A stretch of DNA of 64,000 nucleotides, from contig OX442319.1 of the NCBI GenBank assembly GCA_949358305.1, positions 8,680,001 to 8,744,000 on the forward strand, in the 5' to 3' direction. Below, piece by piece: positions 31,376 through 43,240 of this stretch. Every line of letters starts with the position of its first letter. Positions within the stretch are counted from its first letter, which is position 1. The notes below the pieces were generated by a model. That model was not told the DNA's origin, searched no databases, and was given only the letters and a program-made list of their open reading frames with translations. Made by a program: the position numbers and the translations under genes. The DNA comes from Strigamia acuminata (lineage: Eukaryota > Arthropoda > Chilopoda > Geophilomorpha > Linotaeniidae).

Positions 31376-34300
31376 ATGGATAGAATACCAGACGAAGTGC
31401 TAGCCAAAATATTCAACTACCTTTCAATTCACGATTTAATAACACTAACAAAAGTGTCCCGAAGATTTAAAGAAATAAGTTGCGAAAAACCGGTAGTGGG
31501 GTAAGAATTTAACCAAAATTGACCAATTACGCACTAAATCAATGCAATTTTATGTTCAATTCCAGCAAACTAGACTTCCGAAAAAGCCACAAAATGAACG
31601 GCGACGTTCTAAAAAAGTTTCTAAGCGTCAAACGGCGCTGTCTAAACATCAAGGAATTAAATCTGAACGGCTGCTCATGGCTGCCCTTCACCCAATTGAA
31701 AGTGTTGGCCAAGTTAAAGAACCTAAAAGCCTTGCACATCATGCAGTGTCGCGTATCGTGGGATCAGCTACCGCAGATCGTGTCTGGTTTACAACTAGAG
31801 ACGTTTTCATGGACTTTGACTAAGAGGAAATCGCCGTCAATTAGTCCGGCGGAATTCTTGGAGATATTCAAAACCGTGTGTGTCCCGCTCAAGAAATTGC
31901 TCATCCAAGTGTCCGATCCAATCCATTTGTACGACGTCTTGCTCTTGCTGACTTGCACGCCCAATCTGGAGACGTTTGAAGTTAACGAAATCGTAAATCT
32001 CGATGTGACGAGTTCGGAGAATGTTTTTGATTTGTCGAACGAAAGAGGCGCCGCAGTGAGGGTTACAAAATTGGGGTGTTTGAAGAAATTTAAGTTGTTT
32101 TTTAGAACCAGCACATACGCCTACGCCCATGCCCACACCAAATTCCACTTCAGATATTCGTTTCTGGTGATGAATTTTATATCGAAGGTTTTCGCCGCAT
32201 CTTTCGCCGAGGCGAAATCGAATGCGAATGGATTTTGGGCTTCCGAAGGGGGCTGCTACGCTTTGAGTAAAACAAACACGAATTCTGCAGCTTGGAATAA
32301 ATATGTTTTTATTTTTTATTTTATTTTTTAAATTAGTGCGTTTGAATGAGAACAGGAAAACAACGTTTGGACAAATCAAAGATGTCGAGTTTCTGAGTTT
32401 GAGCGGAAGATGTGCAAGAAGATGTGCGAGTTTAAATCGGCAAGTTGTCGCCCATCGGTCGAATTTGTCATAGGGTTTCGGTACCGGGAAACCGGGGCAC
32501 CAATTTCCCGGGAAACCCGGTGAGAAATCACGATACCGGGAACCGGAAAATTTGAGAAATACCGATTCCGTCAAAAATTCATCATTGAAACGTTACATTT
32601 TGTAACGTTTCAATGCTGAAAATGACCATTTTTGACAAAAAAATGGCTAAAATTGGCCAAAAATGGCCATTTTTGACAAATTTTTGACAAAAAACGGCCA
32701 TTTTTACCATGGAAAATGGCTAAAAATGGCTATTCTTGACGAAAAATGGCTAAAAATGGCTATTCTTGACGAAAAATGGCTAAAAATGGCTATTCTTGAT
32801 GAAAAATGGCTAAAAGTGACCATTTTTACGATGAAAATGGGCTAAAAATGACCATTTCTGACGGAAAACGACAATTTATTGTCATTTTTGTCGCCTGTCA
32901 CTTGACCTTTTTTAGTCCTGGGAGTACCGATTTCCCGGGAGTTCCGGCCATTTTGGTACCGGCCGGGAACCGGGAACCGGGAATCGGAAAAAGGCTGGGA
33001 AGCAGAAACCCTAGAATTTGAATTTGAATTTTTATTTTTTTTAATTTGCTTTAGGCCTTCTTCGTCCGATTCCGATAATCAATTGGAGTTCGCTAAAAAT
33101 GTGTTAGGCAATGGTTTGCTGAGTTGCAAGTGTCTTTGTTTGGATTTGCAGAGGATTGATGGCGAATTGGTGGAATTAGTGGCTAGTGGGTGTCCGAAAC
33201 TTGAATGTTTGAGTTTGATGTACTCGGTTGTCGATTTGTTAGTAAGAAAGTTTAAATAGAAAAATTAAATTGGTTTATTTTTTAAAAAAAATTATTGTTT
33301 TGTTTAGCCTGTGAATCTGTTCACTAGAATGCTCGAAACGTGCGATAAAATTAGTGAATTGCACTTACTCAACACGCACTTCCATTTTCAGGAAAATCCG
33401 TGCGTAGCCATAGCGAAACTGAAAAGTAAATTTTTTATTTTTTTTATATTTTTTTAATTAAAATTAATACGATTTCTGTTTTTAGATCTGAGGGTGTTGA
33501 GTATGTCGACTTGTTTACTCGGAATAAAGAAAACTGATGCCGCTGCCATCGAAAACGCGGGCAGGCTTACAGTATAAGCTTAATATTTTGTTTTACTAAA
33601 ATTTCCAAAATTATATTTCGTTGCAGGACAGTGAAATCTCGGACTCTAGGCTGCACCCGGTCGCAGAAAATTGCACCAAGATCCACACATTGATCATTCG
33701 AACTGAAAAATCTTTGTCAGTAACTCGATATTACTACTGTAAAAAGCTTCAAATTGGCGCTGGGTTCTAGTAGGCTCCAGAATCAGTTTAATCGTCGGGG
33801 AGGCTAATTAAGCGCTGGGGTCCCCAAAAATCACCGATTTTTACTCTAAAAAAATCTGTGCTTTTTCTGAAAAGATTTTTTATCTTTCCTAAAAAAATCT
33901 GTGATTTTTCCTAAAAAAATCTGATTTTTCCTAAAAAAAAATCTGATTTTTCCTAAAAAAATAACCTTTTGGAAAAAAAATGGCGATTTTTTAAATATCC
34001 ACCTGGCTCGAATAACCGCCGGAGTTTAAGATGTGTCAACGGGGGGGGGGGGGGGGTATCAGGTCGTGTACAAAAAATAAATGAATAAAATTTGAAGCCG
34101 TACGGTATTCATACTTGCTTGATTAGTAACTTTTATGGCTTTTTGCAGGGGATGTGACGATTTAATGGATTCGGTCACCGATTCCACTTTAATCTGCATA
34201 TCGCAGATGACGAATTTGGTGAATCTCGAACTCGGAGAAATGCCCAAAATATGTCACGGGCAATTTCTTACCGAAATTTGCTCCAACTGCGACATACAGG

Positions 34301-34853
34301 AATTGCGGTTGATCGAAATCGGTCCGACGGACGAGATGGTTTACCACAAATCGTTGATGTCCGCGTTGAATCTGTGCAAGAATCTAAAACATTTGAAGTA
34401 ATACAAGTTTTTATCGATGTTAAAAAATCTTATTCATCTCGTACGACTTTGCAGGATTGAACAGAAATATTGTATACCGCTTATTAGTTTACAACAGTCG
34501 CTGTTAAGGTGTACTAAGTTGGAGACGTTAGAAATAATCTCCGAAGGAGGACAACATCCGATTTGTCGGCAGCGATATTCGATAGTTGATGTTGCACGCA
34601 AGGTAGAAGGAATTGTGATTGATGTATTGTTTTAAATTCAATGGTTTCTCGTTACTAGTTGCCGAATCTGGTGAATTTGTGCATCATTCAGCCGACGTCT
34701 AAAGAGGTCTGCAATGAAAAGATGAAGCAATTGCATCAGTTGTTTAAAGATAGTCGGCCAGCATTTCGGTGCGAGGTTGCTAATTATCGGAGAGGAAAAG
34801 TGATACATGAAATTCGAAAGTTCCCACTGTCATTTCATAAATCAAAGTGTTAA
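31376..34853 (+). CDS. F-box/leucine-rich-repeat protein, copy B (intact)
   Basis: Paralogue of copy A with the same ten-exon design: 31376-31500, 31566-32266, 32337-32457, 33055-33241, 33308-33425, 33486-33571, 33627-33715, 34149-34397, 34455-34602, 34659-34853. All phases agree, giving about 672 residues. The F-box (IPDEVLAKIFNYLSIHDLIT) is the most diverged part relative to A and C, while the repeat region is close to C, which may mean a different adaptor affinity. Exon 6 is shorter in frame than in A (86 versus 134 bp). Introns 3 and 7 carry insertions (32472-33013 and about 33748-34030). It has its own upstream sequence, unlike A and C. Confidence 0.85.
32472..33013. mobile_element. Inverted-repeat element with internal minisatellite in F-box B intron 3
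   Basis: Ends are TAGGGTTTC and GAAACCCTA (short inverted repeats with a TA). The sub-terminal parts are rich in CCGGGAAACCGG-type palindromes on both sides. The middle has a hairpin GAAACGTTACATTTTGTAAC and about eight units around AAAATGGCTAAAAATGGC. No protein. Not present in A or C. The class is unknown. Confidence 0.75.
33748..34032. mobile_element. Insertion shared by F-box B and C intron 7
   Basis: About 285 bp from AAATTGGCGCTGGG to ATAACCGCCGGAGTT, with several AAAATCTGATTTTTCCT units inside. A homologous insertion is at about 37865-38138 in copy C. Copy A has only a 63-bp intron here. So the insertion predates the B/C split and postdates the split from A, or A lost it cleanly. A 15-bp G run follows near 34041-34055 in copy B only. 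Confidence 0.7.
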
Positions 34854-36097
34854 ATTGCCATTATAATATTTTTATATTCGAATAATAGCAATTTAAGGTT
34901 TTGTAAGAATTTATTTTATTAAAACTTGTTTATTATTATAATTTAGAGGAATGTAGTGTCCAATTAATGCATTCAAAAATATATTGCTTTTCGCAGAATT
35001 AAATGATACATTTCACAATACAATTGAAAATATATATTTTGACAATGCGTTTGCAATTCTCTAACAATAGCACTTTAAAAATTAAATATATTTTAAAACA
35101 TTTTGTAAAATGTATGCTTTTCAATATCCATAGGATTTAATTAAACGTGAAATTGACGTGTAAGTTCATCTGGACGAAACAAATAGTTAATAGAAACTTT
35201 TACGTTAATTTAATAATCTTGCCGTGCAGAAAATCAGCAGCAAGTCTTGAAAATTTATGTATAATTACGGTAATCAATAATTTCAATTGAGGAATTTTTA
35301 AAAAATAATTGAGGAATTTTTTAAAAAAAATTGAGGAATATTTTTAAAAAAAATTTGGAATTTTTAAAAAATTGAGTAATGAAATATAAAATAATTTCGA
35401 GTAATCTTGAGAAATTTTGTGCTATGTTTATTTGTAATAGATTAAGCTTTTATGTATAAAAATATCTATCTTTACCACAGCTTTTTGCACAAATTCAATT
35501 AAAATTTCAACATACTCCCAGTGTATTCAATGACTTTAAATAGATTACTCCATTTATCACCTTACAAAAATAAATTCAATAAGTTAATTGAAATTCTTGC
35601 AACAAATTTCAACCAAACATTAAAAATATTATCTCCTAGATTAATGTGTGATTTATTTATGAACAAAGCACAATTTAAGTTTCAATTGTATTTTCACACC
35701 AATTCACACACAATGACATTTGTTAACAATTAAAAACAACACTAAAATTTCAACGGATGCAGACATCAATCACTTCTTTTCCGTGCAAAAAAGTACAAAT
35801 AAAAACTGGACTTATTTTTCCAATGCAATATTAGTTACCAGTAATTACAAACTTAGACTGGATAAAAAAACCCACTGACATCTTGTTTCCCTCCATCTGG
35901 TGCACATGGTTCCTGCCTTTAATTGCCTACCACACCACAAGAGGTCACCCTCTCCTTGACCACACAACCGTGTGTGCACAGCGCCACAGACTAAACTAAA
36001 CAAACCCAAGGCTACTGACTTGAATACCATAACAAACCAAAACTGTAAGTTGTATACATCAATTCTCAGAATCCTCACGTCCCTCACTAAACGAAAA
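34854..36097. repeat. B-C intergenic: shared 3' block and duplicated upstream block
   Basis: 34890-35120 is closely similar to 38930-39140 after copy C, so copies B and C share their 3' flank. 35380-36097 is similar to 26750-27446 before copy A, so copies A and C share their 5' flank. Copy C is therefore A-like upstream and B-like downstream. No separate gene is seen. Confidence 0.8.
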
Positions 36098-38916
36098 ATG
36101 GATGATCTACCGGACGAAGTCTTAGTACACATATGCAGCTACCTCCCGACCGCAGATTTATTAAGAATAACCAAAGTATCCAAACGATTTAAGCGAATAT
36201 GTTGCGAAAAAGGCGTCGTAGGGTAAGAATTTAACCACAATTGACCAAAATTAACCAAAATCAATCCTATTTTATACCAAATTCCAGCAAATTAGACTTC
36301 CGAAAATGCCACACGATGAACGGCGACGCTCTCAGGTCCTTTCTAAGCGTCAAACTGCGCTACACGAACATCAACGAAGTGAATCTGAACGGCTGCTCAT
36401 GGCTGCCGTTCACCCAATTGAAAGTGTTGGCCAAGTTAAAGCACCTAAAAGCCTTGCACATCATGCAGTGTCGCGTATCGTGGGATCAGCTACCGCAGAT
36501 CGTGTCTGGTTTACAACTGGAGACGTTTTCATGGACTTTGATTACCGGTCTTGAAGACATTGAAAACCGTGTGTGTCCCGCTCAAGAAATTGATCATCCA
36601 AGTGTCCCATCCATCCCAGTTGGATGACGTATGGCTCATGCTGACTTGCACGCCCAATCTGGAGACACTTGAAGTTGATGAAATCGCAAATCTCGATGTG
36701 ACGGGTTGGGGGAAGGTTTTGTGGAACGAAAGAGGCGCAGTGAGGGTCACAAAATTGGGGTGTTTGAAGAAATTTAAGTTGTTTTTGAGACGCAGCACCT
36801 ATGCCGACGCCTTCGCCCATTACGCAATTAAGGTGAACGATTTTATATCGAAGGTTTTCGCCGCATCTTTCGCCGAGGCGAAATCGAATGTGAATGGATT
36901 TTGGGCTTCCGAAGAGGGCTGCAACGCTTTGAGTAAAACAAACACGAATTCTGCAGCTTGGAATAAATATATTTTTATTTATATATTTTTTTTAAATTAG
37001 TGGATTTGAATGAGAACAGGAAAACAACGTTTGGACAAATCAAAGATGTCGAGTTTCTGAGTTTGAGCGGAAGATATAACCGGTTTTTTACTCCGCAAGT
37101 TATCGCCCATTGGTCGAATTTGAATTTGAATTTTTATTTTTTTAAATTTGTATTAGGCCTTTTTCGTCCGTTTCCGTTAATCAATTGGCGTTTGCTAAAG
37201 ATGTGTTAGGCAATGGTTTGCTGAGTTGCAAGTGTCTTTGTTTGGATTCGCAGAGGATTGATGGCGAATTGGTGGAATTAGTGGCTAGTGGGTGTCCGAC
37301 ACTTGAATGTTTGAGTTTGATGTACTCGTGTGTCGATTTGTTAGTAAGAAAGTTTAAATATAACAATTAAATTGGTTTATTTTTTTTTTAAATTATTGTT
37401 TTGTTTAGCCTATGAATCTGTTCACTGGAATGCTCGAAACGTGCAATAACATCAGTGAATTGTGTCTACTCAACACGCACTTCCATTTTCAGGAAAATCC
37501 ATGCGTGGCCATAGCAAAACTAAAAAGTAAATTTTTTTATTTCTTTATATTATTTAAATTAAATTAATACGATTTCTGTTTTTAGATTTGAGGGTGTTGA
37601 GTATGTCGACTTGTTTACTCGGAATAAAGGAAACTAATACGCCTTTTGGAGTTCAACAACGAAGAGGCAGGCTTACAGTATAATATTTTGTTTTACTAAA
37701 ATTTCCAATATTATGTTTTGCAAAATAAAAAATTATATTCGTTGCAGGATAGTGAAATCTCGGACTCTAGGCTGCACCCGGTCGCAGAAAATTGCACCAA
37801 GATTCACAACATTGATCATTCGAACTGAAGATTCTCACTTTCAGTAAATCGATATTACTAAACCTTCAAATTGGCGCTGGGCTCTAGACCCCAGGGTCCG
37901 TTTAATCGTCGGTGGAGGGGAGGGGGGCTGATTAAGCGCTGGGGTTCCCAAAAATCACCGATTGTTACCCTGAAATAATCTGTGATTTTTACTAAAAAAA
38001 ATCTGTGATTTTTACTAAAAAAAAATCTGTGATTTTTACTAAAAAAAATCTGTGATTTTTACTAAAAAAAATAACCAATTGGGGAAAAAAAACGGCGATT
38101 TTTCGAATATCCGCCTGGCCCGAATAACCGCCGGAGTTAAAAAGGGGTACAAAAAATAAATGAATAAAATATGAAGCCGTACGGTATTTATACTTACTGA
38201 TTACCGGTAGTAACTTTTATGGCTTTTTGCAGGGGATGCAACGATTTAATGAATTCGGTCACCGATTCCACTTTAATCTGCATATCGCAGATGACGAATT
38301 TGGTGAATCTCGAACTCGGAGAAATGCCCAAAATTTGTCACGGGCAATTTCTTACCGAAATTTGCTCCAACTGCGACATACAAAAATTGCGGTTGATCGA
38401 AATCGGTCCGGCGGACAAGATGGTTTACCACGAATCGTTGATGTCCGCGTTGAATCTGTGCAAGGATCTAAAACATTTGAAGTAATACAAGTTTTTATCG
38501 ATTTAAAAAAATTCTATTCATGTCGTACGACTTTGCAGGATAGAACAGACATTTCTTATACCGCTTATTAGTTTACAACAGTCGCTCTTAAGGTGCACTA
38601 AGTTGGAGACGTTAGAAATAATCTCTTACGGAGGACTACAGCAAGAATCGATAATTGATGTTGCCAGCAAGGTAAAACAAATTATGATTGATTTATTGTT
38701 TTAAATTCAGTGGTTTCTCGTTACTAGTTACCGAATCTAGTAAATTTGTGTATCATTCAACCGACTTATAAAAACGACTGCAATGACATGATGAAGGAAT
38801 TGCATCAGGTGTTTAAAGATTGTCGGCCAGCATTTCGGTGCGAGGTTGCTGATTATCTGAGACGAAAAGTGTTACATGAAACTCGAAAGTTCCCACTGTC
38901 ATTTCATTTCAATTAA
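36098..38916 (+). pseudogene. F-box/leucine-rich-repeat copy C, frame-broken
   Basis: Same exon order as A and B, with an intact F-box exon (36098-36222) and a normal last exon ending at 38916. Two lesions are visible. In exon 2, around 36540-36560, about 29 bp are missing relative to copy B, shifting the frame and giving a stop at about 36625. In exon 7, near 37803-37812, one extra A shifts the frame to an early TGA. An in-frame shortening of exon 9 is also present. The first 120 or so residues, F-box plus first repeats, could still be made as a truncated protein. Expression is unknown. Confidence 0.8.
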
Positions 38917-39199
38917 ATTAAAGGTTTTGTAAGAATTTATTTTATTAAAACTTGTTTATTATTGTAATCTAGGGGAATGTAGTGTCCAATTAATGCATTC
39001 AAAAATATATTGCTTTTCGCAGAATTAAATGATGCATTTCACAATACAATTGAAAATACCTGGTATATATTTTGACAATGCGTTTGCAATTCTCTAACAA
39101 TAGCACTTTAAATATATTTTAAAACATTTTGTAAAATGTATTTTGTTGACAATGCATTCATATTTGACATTCACCGTCCAGGGCTAACAAGATTAACGT

Positions 39200-39297
39200 C
39201 CAATAGACGTATCACTTGTAACGTTCGTACGACATTACCTTTTCATGCTAGTATATATGCACTAGCAGAGCCATTATAAACACCAAAGATCTTCGCA
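39200..39297 (+). promoter_or_regulatory. Promoter and leader of the microcephalin-like gene
   Basis: Contains ACGTATCACTTGTAACGTTC, then GTACGAC, a TATA-like TATATATGCA, an ACTAGCAGAGC motif and CAAAGATCTTCG just before the ATG. The same motifs in the same order stand before the SET8-like gene (58742-58818), so this block is a true shared promoter. Confidence 0.7.
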
Positions 39298-40116
39298 ATG
39301 GCTTCAACCACCCCAACAATTGTGCACATCGACGATAACGTACTGAAAGACGTCACTGCGTACGTGGAAGTCCGAGGGGAAAATGACGACAGATCCGACG
39401 CAGTGTCGCACTTTCTACAATTGTCCGGTGCGACAATATCCACTAATTTTACCCGGAAAGTTACGCACGTGGTGTTCAACAACGGTAGACTGAGCACTTA
39501 CAAGAAAGCGACTCTGTGGGCGGTCCCAATGGTCTCCGTCACATGGATCGAACAATGCAGGCAGAGTCAAACAATTGTCCCTGAAAGCGACTTTCCAGCA
39601 GTGATACCGGACGCATTCACTACTTCTCCTTATTTCGGCGGGAAAATCAAAAGGTTTAGGCCAATGACACCAAAAATAACGGAAGTGGACCCGTCGAAAT
39701 TGGCAGAAAGACGCGTCCGGCGTCGCGAAATCCAACGGATTAAGAAGGATTGTCGCGAATTCTGTCAAATGTCTCCGGAAGAACAAAAACAGTTCAAACC
39801 CCAACTCAAGAGACTTAGAGTTGACGAAGATCCGACGGAAAACGTCAAAGAACAAGACCTGACACCACCCGCGAAGCGACTTAAAATGGACGAAGATGAA
39901 ACCGAAAACGAAAATTGTGAAGTCTCAACTCCAGAAGAAGGTTCTTGGAATGTCCCACTTGTAGAAAGACTTCTCTTGAAAAGCACCCCAGACACTCCGA
40001 AAAGAAGCGTGGACTTTCTACTTAGAAAAGTTAAATCGCCGACCAACAGACGAAGACTTTCGACAATATTTCGTTCGCCGACTTCATCTCCAACTATTCC
40101 CATTGTTTCCCAATAA
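39298..40116 (+). CDS. Microcephalin-like protein, N-terminal BRCT only, intronless
   Basis: 272 residues in one exon. About residues 14-100 match the first BRCT domain of MCPH1: VLKDVTAYVEV, FTRKVTHVVFNNG, VPMVSVTWIEQCR, then ESDFPAV. MCPH1 acts in chromosome condensation and DNA-damage signalling. The remainder is charged with a basic region (RRVRRREIQRIKK) and ends with SPTNRRRLSTIF-type sequence. The paired C-terminal BRCT domains of full-length MCPH1 are absent. It may be a short form, a subfunctionalised duplicate, or the full gene may continue elsewhere by splicing. The frame is open with an ATG directly after a clear promoter. It shares its leader and first codons (M-x-S-T-T) with the SET8-like gene at 58819. 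Confidence 0.8.
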   Translation: MASTTPTIVHIDDNVLKDVTAYVEVRGENDDRSDAVSHFLQLSGATISTNFTRKVTHVVFNNGRLSTYKKATLWAVPMVSVTWIEQCRQSQTIVPESDFPAVIPDAFTTSPYFGGKIKRFRPMTPKITEVDPSKLAERRVRRREIQRIKKDCREFCQMSPEEQKQFKPQLKRLRVDEDPTENVKEQDLTPPAKRLKMDEDETENENCEVSTPEEGSWNVPLVERLLLKSTPDTPKRSVDFLLRKVKSPTNRRRLSTIFRSPTSSPTIPIVSQ

Positions 40117-40698
40117 AATCAACAAATTTTTGATACATTTATTATAAATTTTGTCCGATTTTTAAGGAATTTAAACAATTTAATAACCACAGCTTAGAAT
40201 TCTTTGATCACCTTGAAATAAATTCGCATAGCAACAACATGATAAGCCACATTTGTATTGAAAAAAAAAAATATGCAGATTGCAGTTGGAAGAATCCATG
40301 GTCGAAATTGTTGAAAAAACATTTTGTGAACTCAATTCTATCCACCATAATGTTATCGAGTGGAATCAGACACCCGAGATTTCATAATTCTTCAAAACCA
40401 AAGTCCAAAATGCAAATTTTTCCAATATAACTTCAAACATCGTGAATATTCTTTCCTTTATCAATGGAATTTTTATTCCGCTGCCATCCGTGCACCCAAA
40501 ACGAATTTATTTCATCGCAATTAATTCCTCAAACGAGTGCATTTCACATCGAATTCTGACGCACACGAGACGCAGTTGACAATCTTATCAGGATTACGAT
40601 TTGATCCCGACACGTGATGAGCATGAACCCATCAATCATATCAATCCTCTAAGACCCTTTTTTATGTTTTATTTTATTATTTTGCACTTCGAACCTCC

Positions 40699-43240
40699 AT
40701 GGAACAAGTCCACGTCCGAGTGGACTCTCGACTTTTAACTGTTCCTAAATATTCAATAGATTCTATGGGCGACGATATTACAACGATTTCTCCAAGAACT
40801 TTGCCTCAAAATGGCTCCGTTATTGTGTTCCGTCCGACAAAACATACTGGCACAATCGCAGGTACTCTTAACTTATCTAAAAAATGTACAAGTTAACTCT
40901 ATGACAGCGTTTCGCTCGTTTATTACACGCTCGTCGTTTACACGTGAAATTTAATATTCTGCGCATCAAAATTAACCGCAAATTTCTCAATTTCCAGACC
41001 TGAATTCGTCAATTATGGCAATTTCGTCCTCGCCGACAGCAATAAACCAGAGCTGCGCCATCTGCGGCGACAAATCGACCGGGAAACATTACGGGGCTTT
41101 CAGTTGCGACGGTTGCAAGGGTTTTTTCCGGCGCAGTGTTCGAAAGAATCAGACTTACGCTTGCCGATTCCACAAGAAATGCCTTATCGATAAAGATAAA
41201 CGAAATCAGTGCAGATATTGTCGTCTAAATAAATGTATTCGGGTCGGTATGAGACCACAAGCGGTGCAAAACGAGCGCGATTGCATCCGAAGTCGGCGCC
41301 ACAATTACGACGAACACATCGATTCCAATGGCATCTCGCTAAATATTCTGTTCAAAGCTGAATCGTCGCACTGCAAACAGGTAATGACTTAGAAATTCGA
41401 CTTTGGGACGCCTTTCTTGCAATTATAAATTTATTTTTGAGACTCATGAAACTGACTTGACCAATAAAACAATCGGTGATGCAAATGACATATGCGAATC
41501 AATGAGGCAGCAATTAAAGTTGCTGGTCAATTGGGCGAAAGAAATACCAGCGTTTTGTCAATTATCCATGGATGACCAGGTAAGTTTATTCAAAAAATAC
41601 CGTATTACCCTGCAAGTTTTACCGGAATGCCGATAAACCCCGTTTTTACCGGAATGCCGGTGTAAGTTATATTTTTATCAATAAGAATTGAGCCTAAACA
41701 AGCATAAAAAGCATTTTTAGATGTCCAAAATGTAGAAAATTGGCCTAAATTTCTAGAGATTTACTCGGGTATAGTGCAAGTTTTACCGGCATGCCGATAA
41801 ACCCCGTTTTTACCGGAATGCCGGTGTAAGTTATATTTTTTTTCAATAAGAATTGAGCCTAAACAAGCATAAAAAGCATTTTTAGATGTCCAAAATGTAG
41901 GAAATTGGCCTAAATTTCTATAGATTTACTCGAGTATAGTGCAAGTTTTACCGGCATGCCGATAAACCCCGTTTTTACCGGCATGCCAGTGTAAGTTATA
42001 TTTTTTTCAATAAGAATTGAGCCTAAACAAGCATAAAAGGCATTTTTAGATGTCCAAAATTTCTATAAATTTACCCAGATTTTACTAATAATCTTCAGAG
42101 AATTAAGAAAACCTCAAATTTCAAGACCAAATTCCAACATAATTATTTATCCGGACTCTTAAATAAAAAGAAATATTAAAAAAAAAACACTTTTTTCGCT
42201 TAAACCAGGGGTCGGCAACCTTTTGAGACGGAAGAGCCAAAAGTTACAATTTAGGATTAGGATTAGGTATATAGGTATCTTGACATCGAAAGAGCTGCAT
42301 GCGGCTCGCGAGCCGCAGGTTGCCAACCCCCGGCTTATACCATCACATTTGACTGAAATTCTAAAAACCTGGTAAACCCATGTCCGACGGCATGCGACTT
42401 AAAGCGGAGTAATACGGTAAAAGACGATCACATTTTGCAAGAGCTTTTTATGATTTATCAATAGATCGTACTTCTGAAAGCGCATTCTGGAGAGAATCTA
42501 CTCCTTGGTGTGTGTTATCGATCTTTTCACTTGGAAGATGTCTTGCTGCTGGGAACAGAACATTTCATTCCACGTCATTCCCTAGACAGCAACATGAACC
42601 AACTCAGTAGCAGAATTATGGACGAATTAATCCAACCTCTTAAAGCTATCCAAATAGACAATAACGAATTTGCTTGTCTTAAAGCAATTGTGCTCTTTGA
42701 TCCCTGTAAGTATTCCAACGACAAAATACAAACGGAAATTAAATTTTAAACAAACAATGGTAATTAAATGGTGTATATTTTTTTTTTAGGTGTTAAAGGG
42801 TTGAAAAATAGGGACCAAGTGAAAGCACTGAGATTTAAAGTGCAATTGATTTTGGAAGATTACATTAGTGACAGTCAATACGATTCTCGGGGCCGGTTTG
42901 GTGACGTGTTGCTATTGTTGCCGATTTTTCAAAGTATTTCGTTGCAAATGATAGATATTATTCAATACGTAAACATGGCTGGAACAGCTAAAATTGATGC
43001 TCTGCTACAAGAGATGCTTTTTGGAGGTTCGATTCTTGCACATTACAAAAGAAAAAACAATAATCAATTTCGTTTTTATCGACACATTTAGCAGTTGGGA
43101 TATCTAGCGTAACTGCGGCAGATCCAAATTATCCAATTACTGCAGTTCAAGTGCCTATGGAAGCGACATCTGATATTATCCGTCAACAATCACAATCAAA
43201 TGATTCGATGATTATGTCTTCAAATAATTATAAAATATAA
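40699..43240 (+). CDS. HNF4-type nuclear receptor, 6 exons
   Basis: Zinc-finger transcription factor that binds DNA as a homodimer and controls lipid and mitochondrial metabolism in insects. Exons: 40699-40861, 40998-41380, 41442-41579, 42465-42705, 42790-43026, 43092-43240; phases agree, giving 436 residues. The DNA-binding domain starts at C74 ([21 protein letters not shown]-box CDGCKG) and ends with [12 protein letters not shown], the HNF4 signature. The ligand domain has [24 protein letters not shown] and [13 protein letters not shown], closing with the AF-2 helix LLQEMLFGG. It is shorter than many HNF4 proteins because the F domain is short. Intron 3 (41580-42464) holds a 180-bp triplication and a hAT MITE. 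40117-40698 upstream shows no other gene and should hold the leader and promoter. Confidence 0.93.
41603..42095. repeat. Tandem triplication in HNF4 intron 3
   Basis: Three units of about 175-185 bp, each starting around GCAAGTTTTACCGGNATGCC and running through AAGAATTGAGCCTAAACAAG and AGATGTCCAAAATGTAG. Units 2 and 3 are the closest; the third is truncated. Each unit itself has two copies of a CCGGAATGCCG-type palindromic core. Confidence 0.9.
42206..42332. mobile_element. hAT-type MITE in HNF4 intron 3
   Basis: 127 bp. Left end CAGGGGTCGGCAACC and right end GGTTGCCAACCCCCG are the classic hAT inverted repeat. Flanks GCTTAAAC (42198-42205) and GCTTATAC (42333-42340) form an 8-bp target duplication with one mismatch, as expected for hAT. 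The sub-terminal GCGGCTCGCGAGCCGC palindrome is also typical of the family. Confidence 0.88.
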
